Shown here: positions 34,401-45,965 of the stretch, in pieces
Position numbering within the stretch: position 1 is the stretch's first letter
How the letters are laid out: each line of letters starts with the position of its first letter
Source of the DNA: Eopsaltria australis
Lineage: Eukaryota; Chordata; Aves; Passeriformes; Petroicidae
Length of the DNA stretch: 64,000 nt
Direction of reading: 5' to 3'
Assembly (NCBI GenBank): GCA_034509425.1
Contig: JAVTVJ010001159.1
Span: forward strand, 433,146-497,145
Translations under genes and position numbers: made by a program
Notes under the pieces: generated by a model
What the model saw: the letters and a program-made list of their open reading frames with translations, nothing else
Told to the model about the DNA's origin: nothing
The model's database searches: none

Positions 34401-37400
34401 TCCTCTTGGAGTGGTTCCTCCTAAAGGGTTAATTACTCTTTGTTGGACTCTCTCCCTCAGCATCTGTCTCCTGGGCACTGCCATTTCAACACATCAGTTG
34501 CATGAGGAACTTTTCCAGTTGCCTGGAGGAAACAGCTTTGGGAGTCCTTTCTTTTATCAGGGCACTTTCACCATTCAAATAAAGCAGATCATTAAAAAAA
34601 TAAACACAGATCTGCCACACAGCCGTAGCTGAAATTAAAATTGGACAGGTTGATTATAACCTGTCACAGCCACAAGCCAATGAAATTCCACTGGCAGGGC
34701 ACAGAGGGACCTGAACCTCCCCGAGACGAGTTCCCAGCCCTTCCATCAGAGCTGCAAGCTTTGTCAGCTGCTGCTGGGTTTGCTGAGCTCATTTCCAAGG
34801 GGGAGCCGAGCTGCTCGAGCTCCAGGGGAAGGTTGGCACAGCAGGGTCAGGCTGGACACACTGCTCAGACTGTGCCAGGGATGCTCTGAGCCTCAGCTTT
34901 AACCACTCTTTGCATTCCCTGAGCTCTGCAAGTTCAGTGCCTTGCGGGGAACCTGGGCCATGGCTGAAAACCCACCCTGGAGGAAAAGCTTCCTTAAGCC
35001 TCACAGGGAACTATTTAAGGAAGATAAAGCTCCAAGTCTGATCTATTTCTAGGGAATTTCCATAAATCATGTTATTTCTGAATGTTTTCCTCCAAGAATG
35101 AAGGCTAGAAGGGGTCCTCTGGTTTCATCTTTTGCCTGGCAAGGGATTTTTTGCAAATCAGCTTTTCGATGGCTGGATCAGTTTATGTGAATTCACAGTT
35201 TAATGCAAAGGAGGATCCTGGGATTTGTGTGTGCAGTGTGGGCAGCATGTTAAATTCTGAAAAAGCTGGAAGTTGGATCCATCTCAAGGAACCTCAGACC
35301 AGCCAAGCCCTGCACACTCCAGATCCTCTTTAGTCAGGCAGATCTTTTCATCCCAAAGTGAATTTAATCCCAGTCATGCCATGGCCACCACATCTCACAG
35401 CAGTGACCTCCACAAGAGCACTCAGAACCCAAAACTCCTCCTGCTGCCCATCAGGAGTGGCTCTGCAGCACCAGTCCCTGTGTTTGTGATCTCCTGGAAG
35501 CACCATGGATCCAGGATGGTTCCCTTGCTCCTTTCCCAGCATCCCTCACCTTCTCCTCTCAATGTTTGGGAGCAATAATTTACGTGCAGAACACAAGAAC
35601 TAATTAGAGTGTCTCTGGCTTTCTGAGGGGGAGCAGAAACCACAGCAAATGACATTCCAGCAAAAATGGGGTCAGCTCGGATTAAACTCCCTTCCCATTT
35701 ATCTTTGGTCTTTAGCATTAAATTTACCATACATATTAGAAACAAATTTTAATTTTCCACAGCATTGGGCAATATCTTCTCCTTAAAGCCTGGCAGAACA
35801 TTCATTAGCACCCTCTCCCTCCAGTTCAGTGTGACTGTCTCCTCATTTGCACATAAATGTGAACTTTGCTGCCTGGACAAACTTGTCTGAACACACCAAG
35901 GTTCTGTATCAATACTCAGCTCACACCTCCCCACACAGGAACCTCCCACCCACACTCCTGTGCCTGCTTTCCACTCTGCTGGTTTGAAATAATTCCCAAA
36001 AGCTCTGGGAAGAAGATGCTGCTGGGAACACCGGTATGGAGAGATAGAACTGAGTGCATCAGTTGGACTTCCTGTCTAATTAAAGCAGATTTCCCACCTT
36101 AAAGTCAGGCTTTAGAGTTAAGCCCATGGCATGAAAAGGTACTTGCAGAGGGCAGTTTGTCCCTCTGGGCAGGTGCTGGGAGCAGGAAGGGCAGCCAGTG
36201 GGGAGGGATCTGTGAGGAGCCAGCAGTGCTCACCAACCTGCTCCTTCCCAAACTGCCCAGAGGCCCCTCTGAGTCAGTCAGACCCCAAAAATCCCGGGAA
36301 TAACCCCAAGTCTCATTCCCATGGATGTCAGAGGCATTGATCTTACCCAGCTTTGTGTGTTTTTAAGGCAGAGGGCAGCCTGACCTCCACAGCCAGTGGG
36401 CACCCAGACATTCCCAGGATGTCATTCCTGCTCTTGGGATGATCCACACCTTGAGTTCTGCTTCCCCTCCAAGCAGAGGACTCTCACCTCCTATGGGACA
36501 GTAATACAGAGTGAATTTCATGCCCACCCACCACAAACTACTGCATTTTTAATAAATAAATCTTGCCCTGTGTATCTTGCACCTGAAGGAGGGGATTTTG
36601 GCTGTAGAGAGGCACTTCCCATCTGCAGCAGGGAGATGATGGCACGTCCCTGTCCCCAGTCTCCCTGAGGACAGGACCCCAGAGAGGGCAGAGGATGCCG
36701 TGGCAATCAGGAGCTGTCTCAGCTCACTGGGAGATAAAGGGCTACAAAGCACTGATGGCATTTCAGCTACAAATCCCTGGCCCAGGGGGCAGAGCCACCT
36801 GTGTGAGGTGAAAGCTGCCTCAGATCAGGGAACCCCTGGCTCTGAGACCCTTTGCAGGCTTTTGTTCCTGTGCTGTAATGCCACCACACCAACAACCCCA
36901 CAGCATGAGGGGACAGCTGTGACACCAAGGCTGGCTGACCCAAGAGGCTCAAACAGCCTGACATTTACAATGTATTGACCCTCTCAACAGCATCCAAATG
37001 TTCCTGCTCCTGACTCCAGCAAGGCAAACAGGAAAACAGCAGCAGTTTCTTACCTGGAGCTGCCAGGGCGCGAAGTCTTTCCCAGTGGATCACAACAACC
37101 TCCACCAGCAGGGACCTGCCTGGGCAGGATAAAGCTCAGTGTCAGCAGCTCTGACCCTAATTTCACTCCCAAGCCTCCTGTACATGAGTAAAGAGTGAAA
37201 AGAGGTCTCAGTGTTGGGATTCTTCCCTTGTAGAGGTGAGGCTGGAACACAGAGGAATTATTGGAGGGCTCGATGGTGCTGTAGATATGGGGAGAGAGAA
37301 GCCTGGGAGGAGATGGGAGATAGGAGATGGATGAGATAAGCAGCCCTGTGCAGAGCTGATGGATGGAGAGGGAGTGTGGTTGCCTTTCCTACCTCACTCT

Positions 37401-37663
37401 TTTAAATATTGATCTGGAAGCGTTCTTGGATCCGTATCAGTGAGCTCTGATTTACGCTCCCGTCTCTGGCTGCCTGTGTTCTTTCCCCAGTGGAAAATCA
37501 AAGGCCTTGTACCTACAAATGCCCATTTTCCACTTGGCCAGCGCCGTGCTGAGGGCGAGCCCCGCTGCCTCCAGCTGTGCCCAGATGTGCAGGGGCTGTC
37601 CCCCCGCAGAGAGAGGGATGCTGCTGTGGCACAGAGGTGGGGGACAGGCACAGAGCGCTCCTG
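31441..37663. other. Large single-copy block with several conserved-element candidates
   Basis: This 6.2-kb block has no array and no recognised mobile element. AT-rich, complex stretches lie at 32190-32345, 32880-33340, 33990-34080, 34420-34640, 35030-35170, 35690-35880 and 36480-36580. The frame at 33516-34004 and similar ones show no domain. It has the texture of a regulatory or intronic block, but I cannot define any exon in it. Confidence 0.4.
33150..33335. promoter_or_regulatory. Candidate conserved non-coding element
   Basis: AT-rich, non-repetitive sequence with 'ccttaattgtacgtgag', 'caaaaattattaaggtc', 'ataagcttaatttcc' and 'aggtaattaca' just beyond. Homeodomain-type TAATT words recur four times in under 200 bp. 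Conservation is not visible from one sequence, so this is a suggestion. Confidence 0.3.
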
Positions 37664-37667
37664 AGGC

Positions 37668-38122
37668 TGATGCCTTTTTCTGGTCTTAGGAAATAAAGGC
37701 TCAGACAGGGTTAGAGGGTTGGGGGTCGTTTCCCTTGGGATTTTAATAGGATCCCATTCCATGGCTTCTGCCGTCCAGGTAGAACGCGGCGCCAAAGCCC
37801 CGTCCCCCCAGTCGAGGGTACAATTAAAGACTCTACTCATTAGCAGATCTACCAGGAGGGCCCAATAAGGGGCTTGGGTGGGCTAACTTCTAGTTTACAG
37901 AATCTGTCCTGCTGGGAGACCTTGAGGGCCCACGCAAACAGAGTGTTTGCTCTCTAACTCTCCGTGGTTTCAGGGGTGTTTGGTCTCCTGGCCCTATAAA
38001 CACCATGGAACCGGGCTGAGCTCTCACCTAAAGCATCACAAGTGTGCATGCTGATACTTGTGAATATAGGGAACTGTGTAAGAAGTATTCAGGAGAAAAG
38101 CAGAAAAATCCTTCAGGCATCA
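37668..38122 (-). mobile_element. Solo LTR, same family as copy A, inverted (copy B)
   Basis: It has the same TGATGCC...GGCATCA ends as copy A and is 455 bp long. It is flanked by 'aggc' at 37664-37667 and 38123-38126. Shared words in reverse complement include 'cccaataaggggcttgg', 'ctctaactctc' and 'catcacaagtgtgcatgctg'. The different target duplications show that A and B inserted independently. No proviral interior lies near it. Confidence 0.9.
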
Positions 38123-38126
38123 AGGC

Positions 38127-39349
38127 CCTGGAAGGAACATCTTTTAAAGTTTCCTTCACCCACTGCCCTTTGCCGTGTGTCTGGTTCAATCCCAGGAATG
38201 CTGTTTCCCTTCCCCAAGGTGCCATTTCCGCAGCCCTCCCTGAACTTGAGGAATTGGGGTTTTTCTCAAGATTTCCAAGCTGGGTTTAATGGCTGCAAAA
38301 AGCAGCAGAGCCGTGGCACCGCGGGCACGAGGCGCCCTGTCTGAGGGGCTGTCAGGGAGCCATAAAAGCACGCATGGCAGAGACAGGCCACAAGTCACCT
38401 GTGCTGTAAATAAACGTGCCTGCTGCTCTCGGCACTGACTTCCCCTCGCCGTGCTCCGAGCGCTTCCCTGAACTGAAATGCTTTCATATCTGCAGGGAGG
38501 GGATGGGGAGAACAAAACTGTTCCCTGAAGATAAAGAGTGCAATCGTCTATTTTATTTACCGCTTTCCACATCAATGACGAGGAGTTTTCCTCCAGGGAC
38601 AGGCAGCAGCATGCTCCACTCTACCCCTCCCCAGTCAGCAGCACAAAGCAGCCCTGGATGAGGAGATGGAAGCTCCAGGAAGATCAGAGCCGGGGCAGGA
38701 GGGGAAGCAGGGCCAAGGCTGAGCCCGGGGCCATGGGCAGGAGTTACACCAAGGTCAGGCCTTGAAGTTGTGGCTACAAAGGCAAACGGAGGCAGAGCAG
38801 CTCTGTTAAGATCCCCCAAAAGAAAAAGAAGAGGAAAAAAAGAAAAAAAAAAACAAACACAGGGAAAAGAAAAGAAGATGGCACAGAAATCCAGGCAGAA
38901 GCTGTCACACAAGAGAATGCTTCTTTTTAAGCCAAAAATAAATAATATATAAATAAGGCTTCCTGCTGCTTGCAGATACTAGAGTTGATCAGAAGCTCAA
39001 ATACCTCAAGGAAATGAGCTTTGTTCACTTGATTTCTTCCTCTGACTGCTCCTTTTATCCCAGTTTTCCCCTTTTACACCAGCTCTCAGTGTGCTGTGAC
39101 ATTGTGCCCCTCTGAACAAAAAGCTCCCCCTCCAGTTGGGCCAGCACTGACTCAGCTCTTGCTCACATTTCTCCCAAGCCACGGTTTAGGAGACAAAATC
39201 TTCAATTTGCCTTCAGTTCTGGGATCACAGGAGGTCAGGGAGCACGGTGAGGGCGTGACAGGCTGCACCAAGGTCCTTCAGGGACTCTGTCACCTCCAGG
39301 GACCAAGGTCTTTCCCTACAGGAGACTGACCCCCCTGGAGCTGCTCCAG
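38127..39349. other. Single-copy DNA with a purine-rich run
   Basis: 38814-38880 is an A/G-rich low-complexity tract ('aaaagaaaaagaagagg'), and 38925-38955 is AT-rich. No gene was recognised. Confidence 0.45.
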
Positions 39350-39475
39350 GGCTGGAGCCCCTCTGGAGCCAGGCTGGGAGAGCTGGGAAGGAGAAGACTC
39401 CAGGGAGAGCTCAGAGCCCCTTGCAGGGCCTGAAGGGGCTCCAGGAGAGCTGCAGAGGGACTGGAGACAAGGCCA
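39350..39475 (+). mobile_element. CR1 LINE internal fragment
   Basis: 'ggctgggagagctggg', 'aagactccagggagagctc', 'ttgcagggcctgaaggggc' and 'gctgcagagggactgg' match the left part of the copy at 25028. The usual 3' end is missing here, so this copy is broken at both ends. Confidence 0.8.
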
Positions 39476-40649
39476 AAATTGGGACCTGCCTCTGTTTCTC
39501 TGCAAGAGTCACTTTGGGCTTCACAGCCCCTCCTTGGTCTCCTTTTGCCCCCCCCCCAGCTGCTGTTTTTCAGCAGGATGGGGCTCAAAGCTCGTGACAC
39601 TCCATGAGCAGCCTCGTGCTAAATACCAGGAAATTCTGCAGCAAAAGCAGGCAATCACTCTGGGCAGCTTAATCTTTGACTGCTTAAATTAAGATCTTTT
39701 ACAAGGGCTTTATTTTCAAGGAAAGAGTGATCAGCTTGTCCTGAAAATGAGATTCTTTTAAAGTGTTTCATCTGCATTACCCGCGTTTGACAAGTCTGAC
39801 GTGATGGAAGCCCTGGTGGAGGATGTGCTTAGAGGGCTTGGTGTAAATTCCGGGCAGGGAATGGAGCTGCTCTCTCAGGGAATGGATCTGCAGCCTGCTC
39901 CAAGTCAATTACTGCCAATCCCCCACCTCTGCTGCTTCCCACAAGCAAATAAATCCTGAATTTGTTGCTACATTCCCATCCCTGCGTTTTTCTTTGCAAT
40001 TAAGTGCTGCTTTATTTCATGGCTGTGTCTGTGCCTTGGTGTAAAATACATCATCCCAAAGCAGGAATGAGGGTTCCACTGACGTCCCTGGGAGCCACCA
40101 ACCAGCCCAGGGGCTGTCACACCAGTCAGACCAGTATGGCAACGCCTGGGGCTGGGTAACCATGAAAGCAGTGGCTCCCCACTTCATCCAGGGCAGGGGA
40201 AATTTGATATCTTGGTGTTCAGTGAGGAAGTGACAAAAATAATAACGGTGCCCTTGGTGAATAACAGTGATGGACACTCCCACACAGCCCAGTGGGAGAC
40301 ACCAGCCAGGTGGGAAATGCAAGGAACGAGCACTTTACATATTCCAATTTGTTCTGCCCTTTTCCTCTGCTTAATAAGGGAGAGAAAGCGCTCGGTGTGT
40401 GGAATGGGAAAGAGAAATCAGGTGGCAGTGGAGCCTTTCCCAGTGGGCCCCACTGTGCTGGATGGATCCTGTGTCCCAGCAGGAATGGCAGCGCCTGTCA
40501 CCAGCTATGGAACCAAAGGAATGAACAGTGGGGGTTCCACCACCTTTCACTGTCAGGCACTTGGCTCCCATTTAAATAACAAGAATCTCAGTTTTTACCT
40601 TGACTTGGGCTGGGCTTCCCTGCAATTATTTCTAGTACAGAGATGCAGG
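39476..40649. other. Single-copy DNA, no gene recognised
   Basis: 39640-39800 is AT-rich and complex ('gatcttttacaagggc', 'gcattacccgcgtttgac') and may be conserved. A C9 run lies at 39550-39558. Nothing else was recognised. Confidence 0.4.
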
Positions 40650-40762
40650 ACCAGGGCTTGGAGTAACGTGGTCTGGAGGAAGTTCCTTGCCCATGGCAGG
40701 GGTAGGAATGAGATGGGATTTAAGGTCCCTTCAACCCAAATCATTCCATGATTCTCTGACCT
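40650..40762 (+). mobile_element. CR1 LINE 3' terminus
   Basis: 'cttgcccatggcaggggtag', 'gagatgggatttaaggtccc' and 'ttcaacccaaatcattccat' followed by 'gattctctga' form the CR1 tail. About 110 bp survive. Confidence 0.85.
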
Positions 40763-41154
40763 TCTTAGGCTTAAGCACAGGGTCACTGGTTCCTTGAGAG
40801 GAGAGCTGGGACTGCTCCTAAACAATCACAACCAGGCCCCTCTCTGCACCCTGGATCCATAAATTATCCGTGTCCTTTTTCTTTCTTCACTTTTCTTGCT
40901 CTTTTCCTCCTGAATTAAATAAAAGCTGCATCATCAAGCTCAGACTGTTGGTAACATTAATTACACCTGGATGGGGGGTAGGGTTTCTTTGTCAGAGTCT
41001 GAACAACGCCCAGCATGTGACACAAATCCTGGCAATCCAAACCTCAGAGTGTCCTCAGGAAAGGCTGATCTGGGGGGGAATGAAAAAGGACAGGGGAGAA
41101 GGGAGGTAGAGGAGGAGGGGGAGGAAGGAACAAGTCAAGTTTTGTGCTTCTGCC
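40763..41154. other. Single-copy DNA before the 19-bp array
   Basis: Unique sequence ending in a purine-rich 'ggaggagggggaggaagg' run. No gene was recognised. Confidence 0.45.
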
Positions 41155-41527
41155 AGTCCCACCATGTTCTCCCAGTCCCAACACATTCTCCCAGTGCCAT
41201 CACATTCTCCCAGTCCCCCCACGTTCTCCCAATCCCACCAGTTTCTCCCAGCCCCACCATGTTTTCCCAATCCCACCACGTTCTCCCAGTCCCACCACAT
41301 TCTCCCAGTCCCACCATCTTCTCCCAGTCCCACAATGTTCTCCCAGTCCCACCACATTCTCCCAATCCCCCCATGTTTTCCCAATCCCACCACGTTCTCC
41401 CAGTCCCATCAGTTTCTCCTAATCCCACCACATTCTCCCAATCCCACCAGTTTCTCCCAATCCCACCAGTTTCTCCCAATCCCACCAGTTTCTCCCAGTC
41501 CCACCAGTTTCTCCCAGTCCCACCATG
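41155..41527. repeat. 19-bp minisatellite, 19 full copies
   Basis: The unit is 'agtcccaccatgttctccc', with variants 'aatccc', 'cacattc', 'cagtttc' and 'cacgttc'. Starts run from 41155 in 19-bp steps to 41516. Variants cluster, with 'cagtttctccc' units dominating the right end, as expected from local unequal exchange. Spurious proline/serine-rich and WWDWENVVGLGE-type frames arise from it. Confidence 0.95.
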
Positions 41528-41949
41528 CAGCTGAGTCATTGCCATGCTCCCACCCCTGATGGGGCTTTCCCAACCTGCTCCTGGCCTCCAGGAAGCCCAA
41601 GCAGGCGCTGGGTGCCCAGCCCTGATCCCCAGGCAGGGTGAGGGGGGCCATGAGAAACCTTCCCTGTGCAGAAGGAGAGAACTGCAGCAGGTTGGTCTGG
41701 AGTGGAGGGGATCTCAGGAGAGCTCTGCCAGACCCTGCTCCCCATGGACAGGCTGGGAGGGGAGTCCAGCACTTCAGCCTCATGGAGCATCATCAGCTCT
41801 CCTCGATGAGGCACTTAATGGGAAGAACATTTATCCTGCTCGGAGTGCCAGCCACACGTGGTGAGAGCTCTTTGCACACAAACCTCACTGTGCATTTCTC
41901 TCCTGGCTGGGTTGGAGCTGCCAGCCCCAGGAACAGGGAATGTGGGCAG
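41528..41949. other. Single-copy DNA between array and LTR
   Basis: GC-rich unique sequence with no recognised gene. The last six bases, 'gggcag', are the left target duplication of the next LTR. Confidence 0.45.
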
Positions 41950-42408
41950 TGTAGGGTTACACTCTGTTATAGAAAAGCAGGCCTGGAAGGCCCAGAGGTG
42001 CCCAGGAAGCACATCCAGGGCACCAGGGATGGGCATGGGAAAGAGGATCATGGGTTTGGGGCCTTCTGCACCCATTGTGTGAGAGGATTGTAGGGTGTGA
42101 CCTTCTAGGGGATTGTTTATCTTTGCTGTTTATGGGATGGCACAGCCTGGGGGTGGGATGGGATAAAGGGAATTTTCACTGCGTGGTAGGGGCAGTGGCC
42201 ATAGGGCAGTGGCCATAGGGCAGTAGCCATGGCAGTGGCCATGGGGCAGTAGCCATGGCAGTGGCCACAGTAGGAGTCATAGGAGCAGTCTTAGCAAGCA
42301 GTCCCAAAGTGATCTGGAGCAGTCTCAGTCTCTGTCTGTATAATAAAGAACTCTGTACAATATCACAGCCTCGTCAGAGAAGTCCTCAACCCTACGTTGA
42401 ATACTGCA
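41950..42408 (+). mobile_element. Solo LTR, avian ERVK-like (copy 2)
   Basis: It begins TGTAGGGTTACAC, ends AATACTGCA and is flanked by 'gggcag' at 41944-41949 and 42409-42414. Over its unique parts it is nearly identical to the LTR at 2788, including a long stretch with 'gtgtgaccttctaggggatt'. AATAAA lies at 42342-42347. Near-identity suggests recent activity of the family. No internal viral sequence lies beside it. Confidence 0.9.
42190..42270. repeat. Short 14-bp VNTR in LTR copy 2, about 6 units
   Basis: Same unit as at 3054-3468 ('cagtggccataggg', 'cagtagccatgg') and same position between 'ttttcactgcg' and the AATAAA signal. It is the short allele-like state of the array. Confidence 0.9.
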
Positions 42409-42414
42409 GGGCAG

Positions 42415-44621
42415 GAAGGAAGAAACAGGGAAAACACAGAGCTGGGAGAGACAGGCAGGACTGGGGGACAAGGGCAGAGTCACCAAAGCAGCACGAGGTG
42501 GTTTGGGCCATGTCCTTGACTCGTGGTGTCTGTGTTTAAGCAAAAAACCAGCAATGGAGTGGTCACCCTGAAGGACTGAAGAGGATTTTTAAATGCAGCA
42601 ATCAGAGATACCCACAAGCTCTGCTTTTCCATATAATTTGCTGAATTTGGCCCTCGTTTCTTGCCCTGGGCTGTGCAACACCTGGGGCTGACAGCTCTTA
42701 ACAGCAGCCTTCTCATGCCTCCATCAGCATCTTGGGATGCAGCAGTGGGAATGTCCCATCCACCTGCAGTGCTGCTGGAGATGGCTGGCATACAGCTCCG
42801 TGTGAACTCACAGCAGCTGGAAAACATCCCCTCCAACACAGGCTGCCACTCAAAATAAGGCTTAAATACGTTATTTGCAAATACAAAGAACAGGAAGAAA
42901 AAACTCCCAGCTGGAGGGAAGCAGCTACAGGGTAAGAGAAGATGTGTGACCATTCTGACAATTCCTGCAGGGAAACAATTGTTTTAATGAAATAAATCAG
43001 AGGAACGCAGAATGGGCTGCGTTGAAAGAGCTCTTTGCAGAGCCACGGAGCCTCCTCACAAACACAGCAGGTTTTGTCTCCCGTTTGCAAGTCCCTTCCT
43101 GCAGGAAACACTTTAAACCTCCAGCACCTCTCCCTTGTCAGCAGCCTGCCCTGGGCTGGGGGCAAGGTCTGACACCAGCAGAGAATGTGGATCCCATTTC
43201 CTCAGCGTGCTGGAGAGGGAGGGAGGGATGAGGGAATCGTGCCTGGTGGCCCAGGGAGGAGCTGGTGGGAAGACAGCAGTTTTCACATGAACCCGCAGGG
43301 GGTTTATTTGCCTCCGCTGAAATCCAGTGTGTAATTAACTGATCTCTGATAACATTTGCCTTGTCAGGATAGAATTCAGATTTTATCTTGTCTGACAGCA
43401 GCATTTATGGTGTTAATGCTGGGAAAGAAAGGGAGTCGCTGTAATTGTGGAAACCCTATTTAATTTGAGGATTCTGTTATCTTGTCACCGGGGCTGAGAT
43501 TTCACTAATAGATTCTGACTCAGGCAAAATTATATGCTCAAATAGATGGGATTTTAACAGACAAGATCCCATTGATATTTCTGGGAAGATACAGTGGCTG
43601 CACTGTTTAGAGATGTGGCTTTGCTTCGGGAAACCGTGGGAGCGAGAGGGTCGGAGCAGAGCTGGATCATCCCGGGGGGAGCAGAGGGTCCTCGAAGCAG
43701 GCAGGACACAGAATCCCTCCTGTGAACTCTCCAAGGCACCAGCTGTGACTTGGTCATCCCAAAGTCCCCACCCTGGTGTGACCAGAGCAGGAAGGACGGA
43801 CCCTGCTGTGATCCAGGCTGGCTCTGTAACCAAAGGTATTTCCCTGGAAGGACAAATACCCACAGAATTTTCAGTACCCTCCCCAGCTAAGGGCGATCAA
43901 TTATTTCTATTTATGGCAAAATCATAAACTCCAGACTGCAGGAACCCATTGCATCTCCATCAGGATTATTGATTCTCTTGCAGCTTGCTAACAACTGTTC
44001 CTGGGAGATCCCTCCCTTCAGCCCAGCCTGATTCCAGCACAAATCCTGCAGAAACCCATCGCTGGTGCGTGTTGGGTGTGCATGTGAACGTGCAAGGCTT
44101 TGGAAGACCCTGCTTGCACTTGAAAAGCATTTGCCTGGAAAGCAGAGTGGCGATAAAGCTGCCAGTGCCCGCTATCAGGCAGGAGCACGGAGCAGGTGTG
44201 TGCTCCACAGCACCGGAGCCCTCGGCTCCAATAGCATAATCCACCCGTGCTGGATTTACCCAACATTTTTATCTGCCTCGCTGCTTTCCCCCCCCCCTTC
44301 CTCTGTGTAAGATAAGAGAAACACTAAAAAAAAATCACAAATAGCCTTGTTAGTAGGTATTGGAGTGGTTTTATCACTTTTACTTATTTATTTATTTATT
44401 TATAGCTGATTAATTCTTATCGGTGATGCCAGCTGTCAGCAAGACAAATGTGACACCCCATTAACACCTGATTCCCTGGGAGCGCTGCACGGATGAGCGA
44501 TGTTGTTTTGGTGAGGCACCCGCTGGCTTTGGCTCAGGGCCCCGAGGTCCTGGATATCTTCCTTCCCCAGGAGCATCCCAAAGCAGGATCGCCGAGGGAC
44601 CGGCTCTGCTTCCCTTCCCTC
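42415..44621. other. Single-copy DNA with candidate regulatory stretches
   Basis: 43290-43620 is AT-rich and holds four GATA-type words: TGATAA at 43347, GATA at 43368, TTATCT at 43383 and 43477. 44300-44460 is AT-rich with an (ATTT)n run at about 44384-44404 and an E-box/MEIS-like CAGCTGTCA at 44430-44438. No gene was recognised. Confidence 0.4.
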
Positions 44622-45040
44622 CCTCCCTGCCTTCTTCTCCCTCTCTCCCTGCCTCCCCTTCCCTCTCTCCCTGCCTCCCCTTCCCTCTCTCCCTGCCTCC
44701 CCACCCCTCTCTCCCTGCCTTCCCTTCCCTCTCTCCCTGCCTCCCCTTCCCTCTCTCCCTGCCTCCCACCCCTCTCTCTGCCTCCCCTTCCCTCTCCCTG
44801 CCTCCCCTTCCTCTGCCTCCCCACCCCTCTCTCTGCCTCCCCTTCCCTCTCTCCCTGCCTCCTCTTCCCCCTCCCCTTCCCTTCCTCTCTCCCTGCCTCC
44901 CCATCCCTCTCTCCCTGCCTCCCCTCCCATCTCTCTCTCCCTGCCTCCCCATCCCTCTCTCCCTGCCTTCCCTTCCCTCTCTCCCTGCCTCCCCATCCCT
45001 CTCTCCCTGCCTTCCCTTCCTCCCTCCCTGCCTCTCCTGT
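44622..45040. repeat. 22-bp polypyrimidine minisatellite (CT-rich), about 19 units
   Basis: The unit is 'ccctgcctccccttccctct' plus 'ct'. Starts at 44647, 44669 and 44691 give a 22-bp period, with shorter units of 13-20 bp in the middle. For over 400 bp the strand is nearly all C and T with a single G per unit, so the reverse strand is nearly all purine. Frames on both strands are spurious. Confidence 0.95.
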
Positions 45041-45481
45041 TTTCCCTCGGGGTGTGAGAGAGCAGCGTGTGCTGTCTGCACATCCTGTGGGGGATCTGTG
45101 CCTCCTGGAGAGTTTTAAATAGCCTTGGGCTCTGCAGTTATTTCCTTTCTTGCTCTGAGGAAATGGGGTTCAGGGTGGGACCCGAATCGGGTTCAGCAGC
45201 CAGAGCTGGTGAAGGAAGGAGCAGAGATAGCACGGAGAGCTCGGCCAAGAGGAGCTTCCATTTCCCTTGGAAACACATCAACAGTGTCACAACATCCTGC
45301 TCAAAACACATAAAACATCGACTGAAAGCCAAGAAGCTTTTGTTTTCCTGATGAAATATTGAAATTTGCAGCAGGAAGCAGGCAGAACTCATGGGGGAAA
45401 AAAGATAAAAATCATTCTGCCAAAAGCTTAAAAAATCCCATCCTTGGTAGGGAAACCTCCTGACCACCCTCCCCTCTCCAG
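45041..45481. other. Single-copy DNA, no gene recognised
   Basis: Unique sequence, AT-richer to the right. No gene or mobile element was recognised. Confidence 0.45.
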
Positions 45482-45645
45482 TCAGAATCCTAAAATAGTT
45501 TAGGAAGGGACATTAAAGATCATCTTGTTCCAACACAGGGACACCTCCCACTGTCCCAGGCTGCTCCAAGCCCTGTCCAGCCTGTGCTTGGGCACTGCCA
45601 GGGCTCCAGGGGCAGCCACAGCTGCTGTGGGCACAGCTTCTACTC
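45482..45645 (-). mobile_element. CR1 LINE 3'-end fragment, reverse orientation
   Basis: 'tcagaatcctaaaatagttt', 'gggacattaaagatcatc', 'cacctcccactgtcccaggc' and 'ggggcagccacagctgc' are the reverse complement of a CR1 end. Confidence 0.85.
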
Positions 45646-45649
45646 AGCA

Positions 45650-45965
45650 CAAGTTCTAAACTTTCACTGCCCCATGTCCCCAAGTGCCACTTCCACAATC
45701 TTTCTAAACCCCTGCAGGGATGGTGACTCCACCAGTGCCCTGGGCAGCTGAGTCAGAGCTTGAGAAACCCTTTCCATGAAGAAATATCTCCAAACATCCA
45801 GTCTAATCCTCCCCTGGTGCATCTTGAGGACGTTTCCTCTTATCCCATCACTTCTTACTAGGGAATAAAATCTTTTCCTTGGGGAAGCAAAGTTAAGAAA
45901 GTTCCTTCTAATTCCATTGAGACAAAAATTATACTCCCAGGAAGATCTGTTTTGCTCCATCTTGC
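45650..45965 (-). mobile_element. CR1 LINE fragment of another segment or subfamily, reverse orientation
   Basis: 'gggatggtgactccaccagt', 'tgccctgggcagctgag', 'ccctttccatgaagaaat', 'cctcccctggtgcatcttga' and 'atcccatcacttcttac' match, in reverse complement, the CR1 segment kept at 53600-53740. It adjoins the fragment at 45482, so the two are either parts of one rearranged copy or two neighbouring insertions. Confidence 0.8.

Noticed and set aside
37440..37640. Possible exon after 'gttctttccccag'
   Set aside because: The acceptor-like pyrimidine tract is common by chance, and no donor, domain or reading-frame support follows.
44436..45122. Frames over 200 codons rich in G/R/E or S/L/P
   Set aside because: They are caused by the 22-bp polypyrimidine array; low complexity, present on both strands.
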